Positions 1-5,835 of a stretch of 12,675 nucleotides of DNA are shown here, in pieces. This stretch comes from JAVEVF01 sp034005175 (lineage in GTDB: Bacteria > Actinomycetota > Coriobacteriia > Anaerosomatales > SLCP01). The notes under the pieces are model-generated. The model searched no databases. It was not told where the DNA came from and saw nothing but the letters and a program-made list of their open reading frames with translations. The first letter of the stretch is position 1. Each line of letters opens with the position of its first letter. The translations under genes and the position numbers were made by a program. The stretch spans positions 1 to 12,675 of the forward strand of contig JAVEVF010000052.1 of the NCBI GenBank assembly GCA_034005175.1, given 5' to 3'.

Positions 1-13
1 GAGGTGGAACGGT

Positions 14-364
14 ATGAGATGGCATTGCCGCGAAGATGCGGGATTCACTCTCGTCGAGCTCATGGTGGTCGTCCTTATTATCGGTATCCTTGTCGCTATT
101 GCTATTCCTGTGTTCGGCGCCGCCAGGACCAACGCTGCGAGACGATCCTGCCAGGCCAACCAGCGTATCGCTGACGGTGCTGCGCGCACGTATCAGGCGG
201 AGTACGGTGAGCTTCCCGCTGCCCTTGATCTCATGGTGGACGGCGGCTACATCAAGCGAGCACTTCAATGTCCTGACGGTGGCACGTACACCTGGGATGA
301 TGTGGATGGCGAGCTCAGTTGCAGCATCACTGAACACAGACGATACGATGTCACCGCTCCATAG
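14..364 (+). CDS. Type IV prepilin, small (possible major pilin, PilA-like)
   Basis: This gene encodes a 116-residue type IV prepilin. A 10-residue charged leader ends in Gly10, followed by FTLVELMVVV, so the expected PilD cut is between Gly10 and Phe11; Glu15 is the conserved +5 glutamate. Residues 11-35 form the hydrophobic N-terminal helix that anchors the precursor in the membrane and packs into the fibre core. The mature protein is about 106 residues, short for a type IV pilin. Cys86 (in a CPDGGTY motif) and Cys103 could form a C-terminal disulfide like that of small pilins and ComGC-like pseudopilins. GAGGTGG (1-7) lies 6 bases before the ATG. A terminator follows directly and the prepilin peptidase gene comes next. 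Being a monocistronic-looking unit ending at a terminator fits an abundant pilin, but a minor pilin or pseudopilin role cannot be excluded. Confidence 0.93.
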   Translation: MRWHCREDAGFTLVELMVVVLIIGILVAIAIPVFGAARTNAARRSCQANQRIADGAARTYQAEYGELPAALDLMVDGGYIKRALQCPDGGTYTWDDVDGELSCSITEHRRYDVTAP

Positions 365-384
365 TCTCCGGATGCCTGTTCGTG

Positions 385-418
385 AGAAGAGACCGGCTCA
401 CCCGGTCTCTTCTTCTTT
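385..418 (+). terminator. Rho-independent terminator after the prepilin gene
   Basis: A perfect 12-bp stem (385-396 with 402-413) encloses a 5-base loop (397-401). It is followed by the pyrimidine-rich tract TCTTT (414-418). It begins 20 bases after the prepilin stop codon. The T tract is interrupted by a C, so some read-through is likely. The opposite strand has no T tract next to the stem, so it should act on the plus strand only. Confidence 0.85.
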
Positions 419-421
419 GGT

Positions 422-436
422 AGACTGCTCCAGTCT
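422..436 (+). repeat. Small inverted repeat just before the pilD ribosome site
   Basis: AGACTG (422-427) and CAGTCT (431-436) form a 6-bp stem with a 3-base loop. It lies between the terminator and the GAGGAG ribosome site of the prepilin peptidase gene. No T run follows, so it is not a second terminator. It may shape the end of a read-through transcript, or it may be chance. Confidence 0.4.
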
Positions 437-456
437 GCTTGAGGAGAGGGGACACC

Positions 457-1278
457 ATGCCCGACTGGTTCTTCTGCAGCGTGCTGTTCATCTTCGGTCT
501 TCTCACCGGCTCGTTTGCCAACGTGGTGATCTGGCGCTTCCCGCGAGGGGAGTCAGTCGTAAGCCCGCCCTCGGCGTGCCCCCGGTGCATGGCGCAGATC
601 CAGTGGTACGACAACATCCCCGTCGTATCGTGGCTGGTGCTGCGCGGCCGCTGCCGTGAGTGCGGCGAGCCCATCTCTCCTCGCTATCCCGCTGTAGAGC
701 TGCTCTGTGGCGTGCTGTGGCTGGCTGCGGGTTTGCGGTTCGGGATGAGCCTGCAGACCGCATTTGCTATCGTGCTCTTCTTCTTTCTGCTGCTGCTCGC
801 GTTCATCGATCTCGACACCATGCGGTTGCCCAACCCCATCGTGGGTGCCTTATTTGTGATTGGCGTCGGGGGCGTGGTGTTCAGCCAATTGACAGACATC
901 GTCGCTCTCCCGCTCACGCCGCTCGGCAGGGGGATCTTCGGTGAGCCGGTGGCGATGGCATTGCTCGGCGCACTTGCTTCTGGGGGAGTGGCTTTGGCGA
1001 TCGCAGGTGCATATGCGCTGATACGCAAGCGCGAGGGCTTCGGGATGGGCGATGTGAAGCTCCTGGGCTCCATGGGCGTGTACCTGGGGCTTTACGGCGT
1101 ATTGGTGTTCTTTGCAGGAAGCATCCTAGGCGCGGCGTACGGTATTGCCATGAATGTGAAGAAGGGTGATTCACTGGCCACGAAGTTTCCCTTCGGGCCG
1201 TTTCTGGCGCTTGCTGGCGTGCTTGTCGCGCTCTTCGGACCAGCTGTCTGGAGCTGGTATCTAGGACTTCTCGGCTGA
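457..1278 (+). CDS. pilD: Prepilin peptidase / N-methyltransferase (PilD, A24 family)
   Basis: This is the integral-membrane aspartic protease that removes the leader from type IV prepilins and, in bifunctional forms, N-methylates the new N-terminus. The 273-residue product has the full bacterial layout. The N-terminal cytoplasmic domain carries two CxxC pairs (Cys41/Cys44 in CPRC and Cys66/Cys69 in CREC), which bind zinc in the family. The likely catalytic aspartates are Asp118 (IDLDTMRLPNP) and Asp199 (GMGDVKLLG). About seven to eight hydrophobic segments span residues 3-25 and 75-270. The retained zinc domain suggests the methylase function is kept. I chose the ATG at 457 because GAGGAG (441-446) is well spaced from it; an upstream in-frame TTG at 439 lies before that site. 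Only 38 bases separate it from the preceding terminator, so expression probably depends on read-through or on an unseen promoter. Confidence 0.95.
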   Translation: MPDWFFCSVLFIFGLLTGSFANVVIWRFPRGESVVSPPSACPRCMAQIQWYDNIPVVSWLVLRGRCRECGEPISPRYPAVELLCGVLWLAAGLRFGMSLQTAFAIVLFFFLLLLAFIDLDTMRLPNPIVGALFVIGVGGVVFSQLTDIVALPLTPLGRGIFGEPVAMALLGALASGGVALAIAGAYALIRKREGFGMGDVKLLGSMGVYLGLYGVLVFFAGSILGAAYGIAMNVKKGDSLATKFPFGPFLALAGVLVALFGPAVWSWYLGLLG

Positions 1279-1400
1279 TCTCATTACGCACATGGAAGAA
1301 ATAGCTACAGTCATCATGCAAATCGTTCGATACATACCATTGGGTGACACTCAAGATGAGCGCACCCGGACGGCTCTGGAAAGAAATGAAACCAGGGGGC

Positions 1401-1426
1401 TTGACAGTCGGGCCTTGTGATATTCT
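1401..1426 (+). promoter_or_regulatory. Possible promoter for the pilMNO operon
   Basis: TTGACA at 1401-1406 is a perfect sigma-70 -35 hexamer. Downstream, TGATATTCT (1418-1426) looks like an extended -10 (TGN plus TATTCT). The spacer is only 14 bases, shorter than the usual 16-18, so either the pairing is wrong or the extended -10 acts alone. It is the best promoter candidate in the 218-base gap before pilM, the largest gap in the window. Confidence 0.45.
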
Positions 1427-1444
1427 TTGTCAGTAGCCGACAAA
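1426..1444 (+). repeat. Hairpin TTTGTC/GACAAA at the expected 5' end of the pilM transcript
   Basis: TTTGTC (1426-1431) pairs with GACAAA (1439-1444) across a 7-base loop, immediately after the possible -10 element. It could be a 5'-UTR hairpin or an operator. There is no direct evidence of function. Confidence 0.3.
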
Positions 1445-1465
1445 CGCAGTCACAGTCGTAGCCGC

Positions 1466-1478
1466 CGTTGCAGCAACG
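1466..1478 (+). repeat. 13-base palindrome ahead of the pilM ribosome site
   Basis: CGTTGC (1466-1471), one central base, and GCAACG (1473-1478) form a perfect inverted repeat 5 bases before the purine-rich ribosome site. The one-base spacer suits a protein-bound DNA operator better than an RNA hairpin. Its short length makes chance possible. Confidence 0.3.
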
Positions 1479-1496
1479 TTCGAGGGAGGGGACGAG

Positions 1497-2645
1497 TTGG
1501 CACCTGTATTGTTCGGTGCGTCTTCGCCGCCAGTCGGACTCGATATCGGGACAGACCACATCCGCCTCGCGCAGGTGCGCCAAGGCAGCGCCGGTCCGCA
1601 GCTGACCGCGTATGCGTCTGTCCCTATGCCGCTTGGTGCCGTGGTCGAGGGCGAGATCGTGGATCCGGTGGCGGTCACCGGTGCGCTCAAAGACCTGTGG
1701 CGCCAGTCGGGAGTGCGTACGCGCGAAGTCGCCGTCGGTATCTCCAACCACAAGGTAGTCGTACGCCTCATCGAACTGCCGTTCATGGAGCGTGACGAGC
1801 TTGCGGGTGTCATCCAGTACCAGGCGCAGGACTACATCCCCATCCCCGTGGACGAAGCCATCATCGACTTTCATGTCATCGATGATTACGTCGCGGCCCC
1901 TTCGCTTGAGGAGTACGCTTCCTCGGGCGAAGACCACATGATGGATGTCATGCTGGTCGCTGCCGAGCGCGATATGATCGCATCACTCGTAGCAGCCATG
2001 GAAGGTGCAGGGCTTAAGCCCGCCCAGGTGGATGTGGCGGCATTTGCGCTTGCACGCGCGTTGTTTGGCCCGGCCCCAGTGCTTTTCGATGAGGCCGAGG
2101 AGGCCGGCGCTGCGGTCGGTGTTGTGCACATAAGCTCCGGCATCACCAACATCGCGGTCGTCGCCAAGGGCATTCCGCGATTCACGCGTGTTTCATCACT
2201 TGCTAGCAGCCAGTTCACACAAGCGCTTGCCAACCGGTTCACGCTTACCTTCGACGAGGCAGAAGATCTCAAGATGAGTGCGGGGCTTCCCGACACAGAA
2301 GCTCCCGAGCCTGCCGAGCGAAGCGAGGAAGAAGAGCGCATCCATGCGGCGCAGGAAGTCCTCGAGCGAGAGGCTGGCAAGTTCATCACCGAGGTGCGTC
2401 GCTCGCTTGATTACTGCCTCACGCAAGTCTCACAGGTGCAAACCATCAACCGCATCGTGCTTTCAGGCGTGGGCGCGGAGATTCCGCGCTTGGCAGCCTA
2501 CCTCGAGAAGGGTTTGCAGACACAGGTGGTCATCGGTGACCCGCTTGCATTCGTCTCGGCAAGCGGCGCTGTGGAGCAGGCAGTCCTGGCGGACAGGGCA
2601 GGCAGTGCGCTTGCCATCGGCCTGGCGCTAGGAGGTGTCTCGTAG
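1497..2645 (+). CDS. pilM: Type IV pilus assembly protein PilM (actin/FtsA-like ATPase)
   Basis: PilM is the cytoplasmic actin-like component of the T4P inner-membrane complex and binds the N-terminal tail of PilN. The 382-residue product has the family layout. The first phosphate loop is VGLDIGTDHIRLAQV (13-27). The SHS2-like subdomain includes LIELPFMERDEL (91-102) and the conserved IQYQAQDYIPIP stretch (106-117). The second phosphate loop is GVVHISSGITNIAV (208-221), with the C-terminal GVGAEIPRLAAYL motif at 325-336. An acidic segment (about 264-283) looks like a surface loop. It is slightly longer than the usual 350 or so residues. The start is TTG at 1497, chosen because a GGGAGGGG site lies 5 bases upstream and the family motif begins soon after. 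Its stop abuts the pilN start with no gap, as expected for coupled translation of PilM and PilN. Confidence 0.94.
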   Translation: MAPVLFGASSPPVGLDIGTDHIRLAQVRQGSAGPQLTAYASVPMPLGAVVEGEIVDPVAVTGALKDLWRQSGVRTREVAVGISNHKVVVRLIELPFMERDELAGVIQYQAQDYIPIPVDEAIIDFHVIDDYVAAPSLEEYASSGEDHMMDVMLVAAERDMIASLVAAMEGAGLKPAQVDVAAFALARALFGPAPVLFDEAEEAGAAVGVVHISSGITNIAVVAKGIPRFTRVSSLASSQFTQALANRFTLTFDEAEDLKMSAGLPDTEAPEPAERSEEEERIHAAQEVLEREAGKFITEVRRSLDYCLTQVSQVQTINRIVLSGVGAEIPRLAAYLEKGLQTQVVIGDPLAFVSASGAVEQAVLADRAGSALAIGLALGGVS

Positions 2646-3320
2646 ATGAACACGCTGCAGATCAACCTCCTGCCGCCTGAGGTACTTGAGCGGCGACGTT
2701 TGGAGAAGTGGTACAAGTTCATCTTCCTCGGCTTCTTTGTCCTGCTCGTGCTTGCCTTGTTGCTTGCCGCGTGGCTGTTGATCATGGCGCAGGGCAGGCA
2801 GGATAGGTTGCAGGCGCTGAAGGACCAAAGCCGCCAGTACCAGACCAAGGCCGAGATGTTCGCCATCTTCGAGCAGCGCCAAAACGAGCTCGACGAACGT
2901 CAGACGATCGTGGATGCCGCGCTTGCTGGCCGTGTGAACATGGGCCGGCTCGCATACGACGTCTCGCTCATCATGCCTGACGAGGTCTGGCTTGAGCATC
3001 TAGCCATCAATCAAGAAGACGGGTTGGCACTTGACGGCTTCACGCCGCTTTCAAGCAGCCAGGCCGCTGACGTGAACTACAAGTCCATCGCGCGCACACT
3101 CGTGCGGTTGGACTCGCTTGCCGATCTCGACGCCGTTTGGCTGGGTGCAGCGTCCGCTGCCGAGTATGACGGGTGGCAGATCGAGAATCCCGCCGCCTCA
3201 GAAGCGCCGACCACCACCGCTCCCGTCTTGCGTTTCAGCATGAGCGGCCGAGTGAAGAGCGACAATCCCCCCGTTGCGATCGCCGGTGAAGGCCCCAGGC
3301 CCATCGGCGGGGCGGATTAG
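2646..3320 (+). CDS. pilN: Type IV pilus assembly protein PilN
   Basis: PilN is a single-pass inner-membrane protein that docks on PilM with its cytoplasmic tail and pairs with PilO outside the membrane. The tail has the diagnostic INLLP motif (residues 6-10) followed by a basic stretch (ERRRLEKWYK). A transmembrane helix spans about 25-47, then comes a charged coiled-coil-like region (50-90) and an alpha/beta domain containing LIMPDEVWLEHL (108-119), typical of the family. The C-terminus (about 181-224) is Ala/Pro/Thr-rich and looks disordered. The 224 residues exceed the usual 180-200 because of this tail. GGAGGTG (2631-2637), inside the end of pilM, is 8 bases from the ATG. Confidence 0.93.
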   Translation: MNTLQINLLPPEVLERRRLEKWYKFIFLGFFVLLVLALLLAAWLLIMAQGRQDRLQALKDQSRQYQTKAEMFAIFEQRQNELDERQTIVDAALAGRVNMGRLAYDVSLIMPDEVWLEHLAINQEDGLALDGFTPLSSSQAADVNYKSIARTLVRLDSLADLDAVWLGAASAAEYDGWQIENPAASEAPTTTAPVLRFSMSGRVKSDNPPVAIAGEGPRPIGGAD

Positions 3321-3329
3321 GAGGCGGCC

Positions 3330-3953
3330 GTGAAGATATCGATGCGAGATCAACTCATTCTCACCATTGTCGGGCTCGTTGTCGTCGTCGCCCTTGCCGT
3401 TGGCTTCCTTGTCGTGCCGCAGTTCAGCACGTTGGGCAAGCTCGACAAGGAGATCAGCGAGGCCGAGGCCGAGGTCACCGTTCAGAAGTCCCTCCTCGAG
3501 CAGCGTGAAGCGATGAAGGACAAGGCCGCCGAGACGAATGTGAAGACGCTTGCGCTCGGCAACCTCATGCCTGACCGTCCCGATCTGCCCTCGCTCATCA
3601 TCGAGCTGCAAGACACGGCGTTTGCCGCGGGCGTCGACCTCACCGCGATCACGCCGTCTGAGCCGACGCTGTCAGGCACGGGTGACTACTTCGTGGTCCC
3701 GATCGTCATGACCGTGAAGGGTACCTGGGCAGACACCGCCGACCTGCTGCAAAAACTCCCGCGCCTCACTCGCGGTGTACGCACGGTGGACTTCGCTGCG
3801 ACAGTGGTGGATAACGCCGATGACGATTTCGCCGAGCAGGATCCTTACTCGGTGCAGACGCTCGTCACTATCGAGGTATACAGCTTCTCGTCCGTTCCTC
3901 CGACTGGCCCCACCGGCGAAACCAGTGAGACCGCGCCGGTCCCAGCTCCCTAA
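3330..3953 (+). CDS. pilO: Type IV pilus assembly protein PilO
   Basis: PilO is the partner of PilN in the inner-membrane alignment complex. The 207-residue product has a short cytoplasmic tail, a transmembrane helix (about 9-29), a coiled-coil region rich in Glu/Lys (34-68), and a ferredoxin-like domain. In that domain, the stretches LIIELQDTAFAAGVDLTAITPSE (two short segments around 89-111) and VVPIVMTVKGTWADTADLLQKLPRL (around 122-146) match the PilO pattern. A Pro/Thr-rich tail (190-207) ends it. The start is GTG at 3330; AGGAGG (3319-3324) overlaps the pilN stop codon and is 5 bases away. An ATG 12 bases further in has no better ribosome site. Position and order directly after pilN support the call. 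Confidence 0.92.
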   Translation: MKISMRDQLILTIVGLVVVVALAVGFLVVPQFSTLGKLDKEISEAEAEVTVQKSLLEQREAMKDKAAETNVKTLALGNLMPDRPDLPSLIIELQDTAFAAGVDLTAITPSEPTLSGTGDYFVVPIVMTVKGTWADTADLLQKLPRLTRGVRTVDFAATVVDNADDDFAEQDPYSVQTLVTIEVYSFSSVPPTGPTGETSETAPVPAP

Positions 3954-3967
3954 GAAAGGAGTCTGCT

Positions 3968-4609
3968 GTGGTCGACAACGTATCCCCGGACGAGACCGAG
4001 CAGGTCTCCCCGCCAGTCATGCCGCCAGTCTCCTCGCGGCGCCCGTCGTTTTTTGCGACCGACACCGGCAAGGTCATCATCGCTGCCGTGGCGGTATTCC
4101 TGTTGCTTGTCGTTGTAGGCGTAGCGGCGTTCTTCTACTTCATGCAGGCACCCGACATCCTCGTTGAGGTTCCCCAGAAGCCTGGTACTGCCGTGCCTGG
4201 CCAGAGCGACGAGGAGACCCCTGAGGCTGCCGAGGCGCCCGCCGAGGTTCCGCTTTCTGACGTGTTCGTGTTCCGCAACATCTTTGCGCCCAGCGTGAAG
4301 GCTCCTGCCCCGCCTAAGGACAGCACAACGAACACAAACACCAATGGAGGCGGCAGCAGCACGGGCGGTTCGAGCACGGGAGGCTCATCGGTCGGCGCCA
4401 ACACGCTGCTGGTGCAAAGCATTCAGACACAGGATGGCGAGCTTGTTGCCACAGTGGCGTGGAATGGCAAGACGTACGACCTACGCAAGGGCGACACGAT
4501 TCCGGGTAGCCCATGGAAGCTCGTGGACATCACTGAGTCAGTGGCGACGTTCATCTATGGCGACAGTTCGCCGATAGCGCTGCCCATCGGCACGAGCATC
4601 TCTAAGTAG
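3968..4609 (+). CDS. PilP/GspC-like pilus assembly protein
   Basis: This is a 213-residue single-pass membrane protein in the pilP position. Residues 1-35 are polar and Pro-rich and lie in the cytoplasm. A transmembrane helix spans about 36-59, then a Pro/Glu/Ala-rich stretch (62-95), then DVFVFRNIFAPS (98-109), which recalls the RNIF-type segment in PilP/GspC proteins. A Gly/Ser/Thr/Asn linker (about 119-143) has SSTGG twice. The C-terminal part (145-213) has the pattern of the GspC homology region: LLVQSIQ, VAWNGKTYDLRKGD, VATFIYGD and LPIGTSI. In diderms PilP and GspC bind the outer-membrane secretin, but no secretin gene is present here. The GTG start is set by AAAGGAG (3955-3961), 6 bases upstream. 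PilP is a lipoprotein in model species; this one has a transmembrane anchor like GspC, so I leave the symbol empty. Confidence 0.8.
   Translation: MVDNVSPDETEQVSPPVMPPVSSRRPSFFATDTGKVIIAAVAVFLLLVVVGVAAFFYFMQAPDILVEVPQKPGTAVPGQSDEETPEAAEAPAEVPLSDVFVFRNIFAPSVKAPAPPKDSTTNTNTNGGGSSTGGSSTGGSSVGANTLLVQSIQTQDGELVATVAWNGKTYDLRKGDTIPGSPWKLVDITESVATFIYGDSSPIALPIGTSISK
4345..4393 (+). repeat. Short in-frame Gly/Ser/Thr linker repeats
   Basis: Inside the PilP-like gene the codons for the SSTGG unit are repeated twice, with synonymous differences, followed by a partial third copy (SSVG). This encodes a flexible linker between the membrane-proximal segment and the C-terminal domain. The copies are too diverged to suggest active slippage. 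Confidence 0.6.
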
Positions 4610-4675
4610 ACGCGGCTTGGCCCTATCCCTCTTCCGCTCTCAGCGCCATAACGCGAAGCGGCTCTGGAAGGCATC

Positions 4676-5824
4676 ATGCGCTACGTGACCGCCGGTGAAT
4701 CGCACGGCCGTATCCTCACTGCTATCGTGACCGGCGTCCCAGCCGGCATCGAGGTCCGGGCAAGCGCGATCGACTCGGACCTGGCGCGCCGCCAGTCCGG
4801 CTACGGTCGCGGCGGCCGTCAGCGCATCGAAGCCGACCGAGTCTCCATCCTCTCGGGGGTGCGCTTCGACCGTACTCTCGGTACACCAGTCGCGCTTGCC
4901 GTGGCAAACCGCGACTGGGACAACTGGACCGAGGTCATGGCCGTGTCGGGCGAGAAGCCCGATGCAGTGCGCGAAACGCGCCCGCGTCCCGGCCACGCCG
5001 ACCTTGCCGGTGCGCAGAAGATAGGCACCGATGACGTGCGCGATGTGCTCGAGCGTGCGAGCGCGCGTGAGACTGCGGCGCGCGTGGCCGCCGGGGGAGT
5101 AGCAAAGGCGTTCCTTGCTGCGCTCGGCGTGGAGATCTTGTCGTACGTGAGCGCCATCGGCCCGGTGGCCATGGAGCCTATGGTCGACGCCGCGGCTGTC
5201 AGCAGGGAGGCCATCGAAGCAAGCGAGGTGCGCTGCCCTGATGCGAGCGCATCGGAGCGCATGATGCGCGAGATCGATGCCGCCAAGGCCGAGGGCGAAT
5301 CGCTCGGCGGGGTATTCGTGGTAGCGGCCACAGGCTTGGTCCCCGGTATCGGTGGCTATGCCGAAGCAGGCCAACGCCTTGACGCCCGCCTGGCGGCGGC
5401 CCTCATGTCTGTCCCAGCCATCAAGGGCGTGGAGATCGGCGACGGGTTCGCACTCGCAGCGCGTCGCGGTAGCCAGGCGCATGATGAGATCGTACCGGGT
5501 GCGACGGGGTATGCCCGTGCCACCAACCATGCAGGTGGCCTTGAAGGTGGGATGGCCAACGGTGAGCCGCTTGTCGTGCGCGCTGCGATGAAGCCCATCC
5601 CCACGCTCATGAAGCCCCTGCGCAGTGTCGACCTCGACACATTCGAGGAGGTCTCGGCGAGCATCGAGCGAAGCGACGTGTGCGCCGTGCCAGCCGCCGC
5701 CGTCGTGGCCGAGGCTGAGCTGGCGTTCGTGCTGGCGCGTGCGTTCATCGAGAAGTTCGGTGGCGATACGCTGGTTGATATCCTCGCTGCTCGCGATCGG
5801 TATCTTACGCGCATCGCGCGGTGA
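4676..5824 (+). CDS. aroC: Chorismate synthase
   Basis: Chorismate synthase (EC 4.2.3.5) is the FMNH2-dependent cytosolic enzyme that converts EPSP to chorismate, the last shikimate-pathway step. All main signatures are present in 382 residues, a normal length. AGESHGRILTAIVTG (6-20) carries the first catalytic His10. RRQSGYGRGGRQRIE (38-52) binds substrate and FMN. RPRPGHADLAG (102-112) carries the second catalytic His107. RASARETAARVAAGG (127-141) and the GGLEGGMANGEP motif (287-298) are conserved, as is the C-terminal RSDVCAVPAAAVV (332-344). The ATG at 4676 has a modest GGAAGG site (4666-4671). The 66-base gap after the PilP-like gene shows no terminator, so co-transcription with pilMNO is possible. 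The stop overlaps a GTG of the next frame and is 11 bases from the preferred aroK-aroB start. Confidence 0.97.
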   Translation: MRYVTAGESHGRILTAIVTGVPAGIEVRASAIDSDLARRQSGYGRGGRQRIEADRVSILSGVRFDRTLGTPVALAVANRDWDNWTEVMAVSGEKPDAVRETRPRPGHADLAGAQKIGTDDVRDVLERASARETAARVAAGGVAKAFLAALGVEILSYVSAIGPVAMEPMVDAAAVSREAIEASEVRCPDASASERMMREIDAAKAEGESLGGVFVVAATGLVPGIGGYAEAGQRLDARLAAALMSVPAIKGVEIGDGFALAARRGSQAHDEIVPGATGYARATNHAGGLEGGMANGEPLVVRAAMKPIPTLMKPLRSVDLDTFEEVSASIERSDVCAVPAAAVVAEAELAFVLARAFIEKFGGDTLVDILAARDRYLTRIAR

Positions 5825-5828
5825 GGTG
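5823..5828 (+). promoter_or_regulatory. Ribosome site that fixes the aroK-aroB start
   Basis: GAGGTG overlaps the aroC stop codon and lies 7 bases before the ATG at 5836. It lies inside the reading frame opened by the upstream GTG (5821), so it favours ATG 5836, giving a protein that begins directly with the shikimate kinase fold. Confidence 0.65.
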
Positions 5829-5835
5829 CACGCCG

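Noticed and set aside
1239..1258. 7-bp inverted repeat near the end of pilD as a terminator
   Set aside because: It lies inside coding sequence and is not followed by a T run.
1292..1420. A 42-codon plus-strand ORF in the pilD-pilM gap (begins MEEIATVIMQ)
   Set aside because: No Shine-Dalgarno sequence precedes it, no family is recognised, and its end overlaps the possible promoter. A small protein cannot be excluded but is not supported.
1314..1937. Minus-strand open frame covering the pilM upstream gap and pilM 5' end
   Set aside because: It overlaps the well-supported pilM on the other strand and has low-complexity, shadow-like composition.
4610..4675. Promoter or terminator between the PilP-like gene and aroC
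   Set aside because: TTGG and CATAAC-like pieces are present but wrongly spaced (about 24 bases), and no stem with a T tract was found.
4640..5530. Long open frame on the minus strand opposite aroC (296 codons)
   Set aside because: It mirrors a certain chorismate synthase gene in GC-rich DNA. The translation is rich in His/Arg/Ala with no family motif, and no ribosome site was seen.
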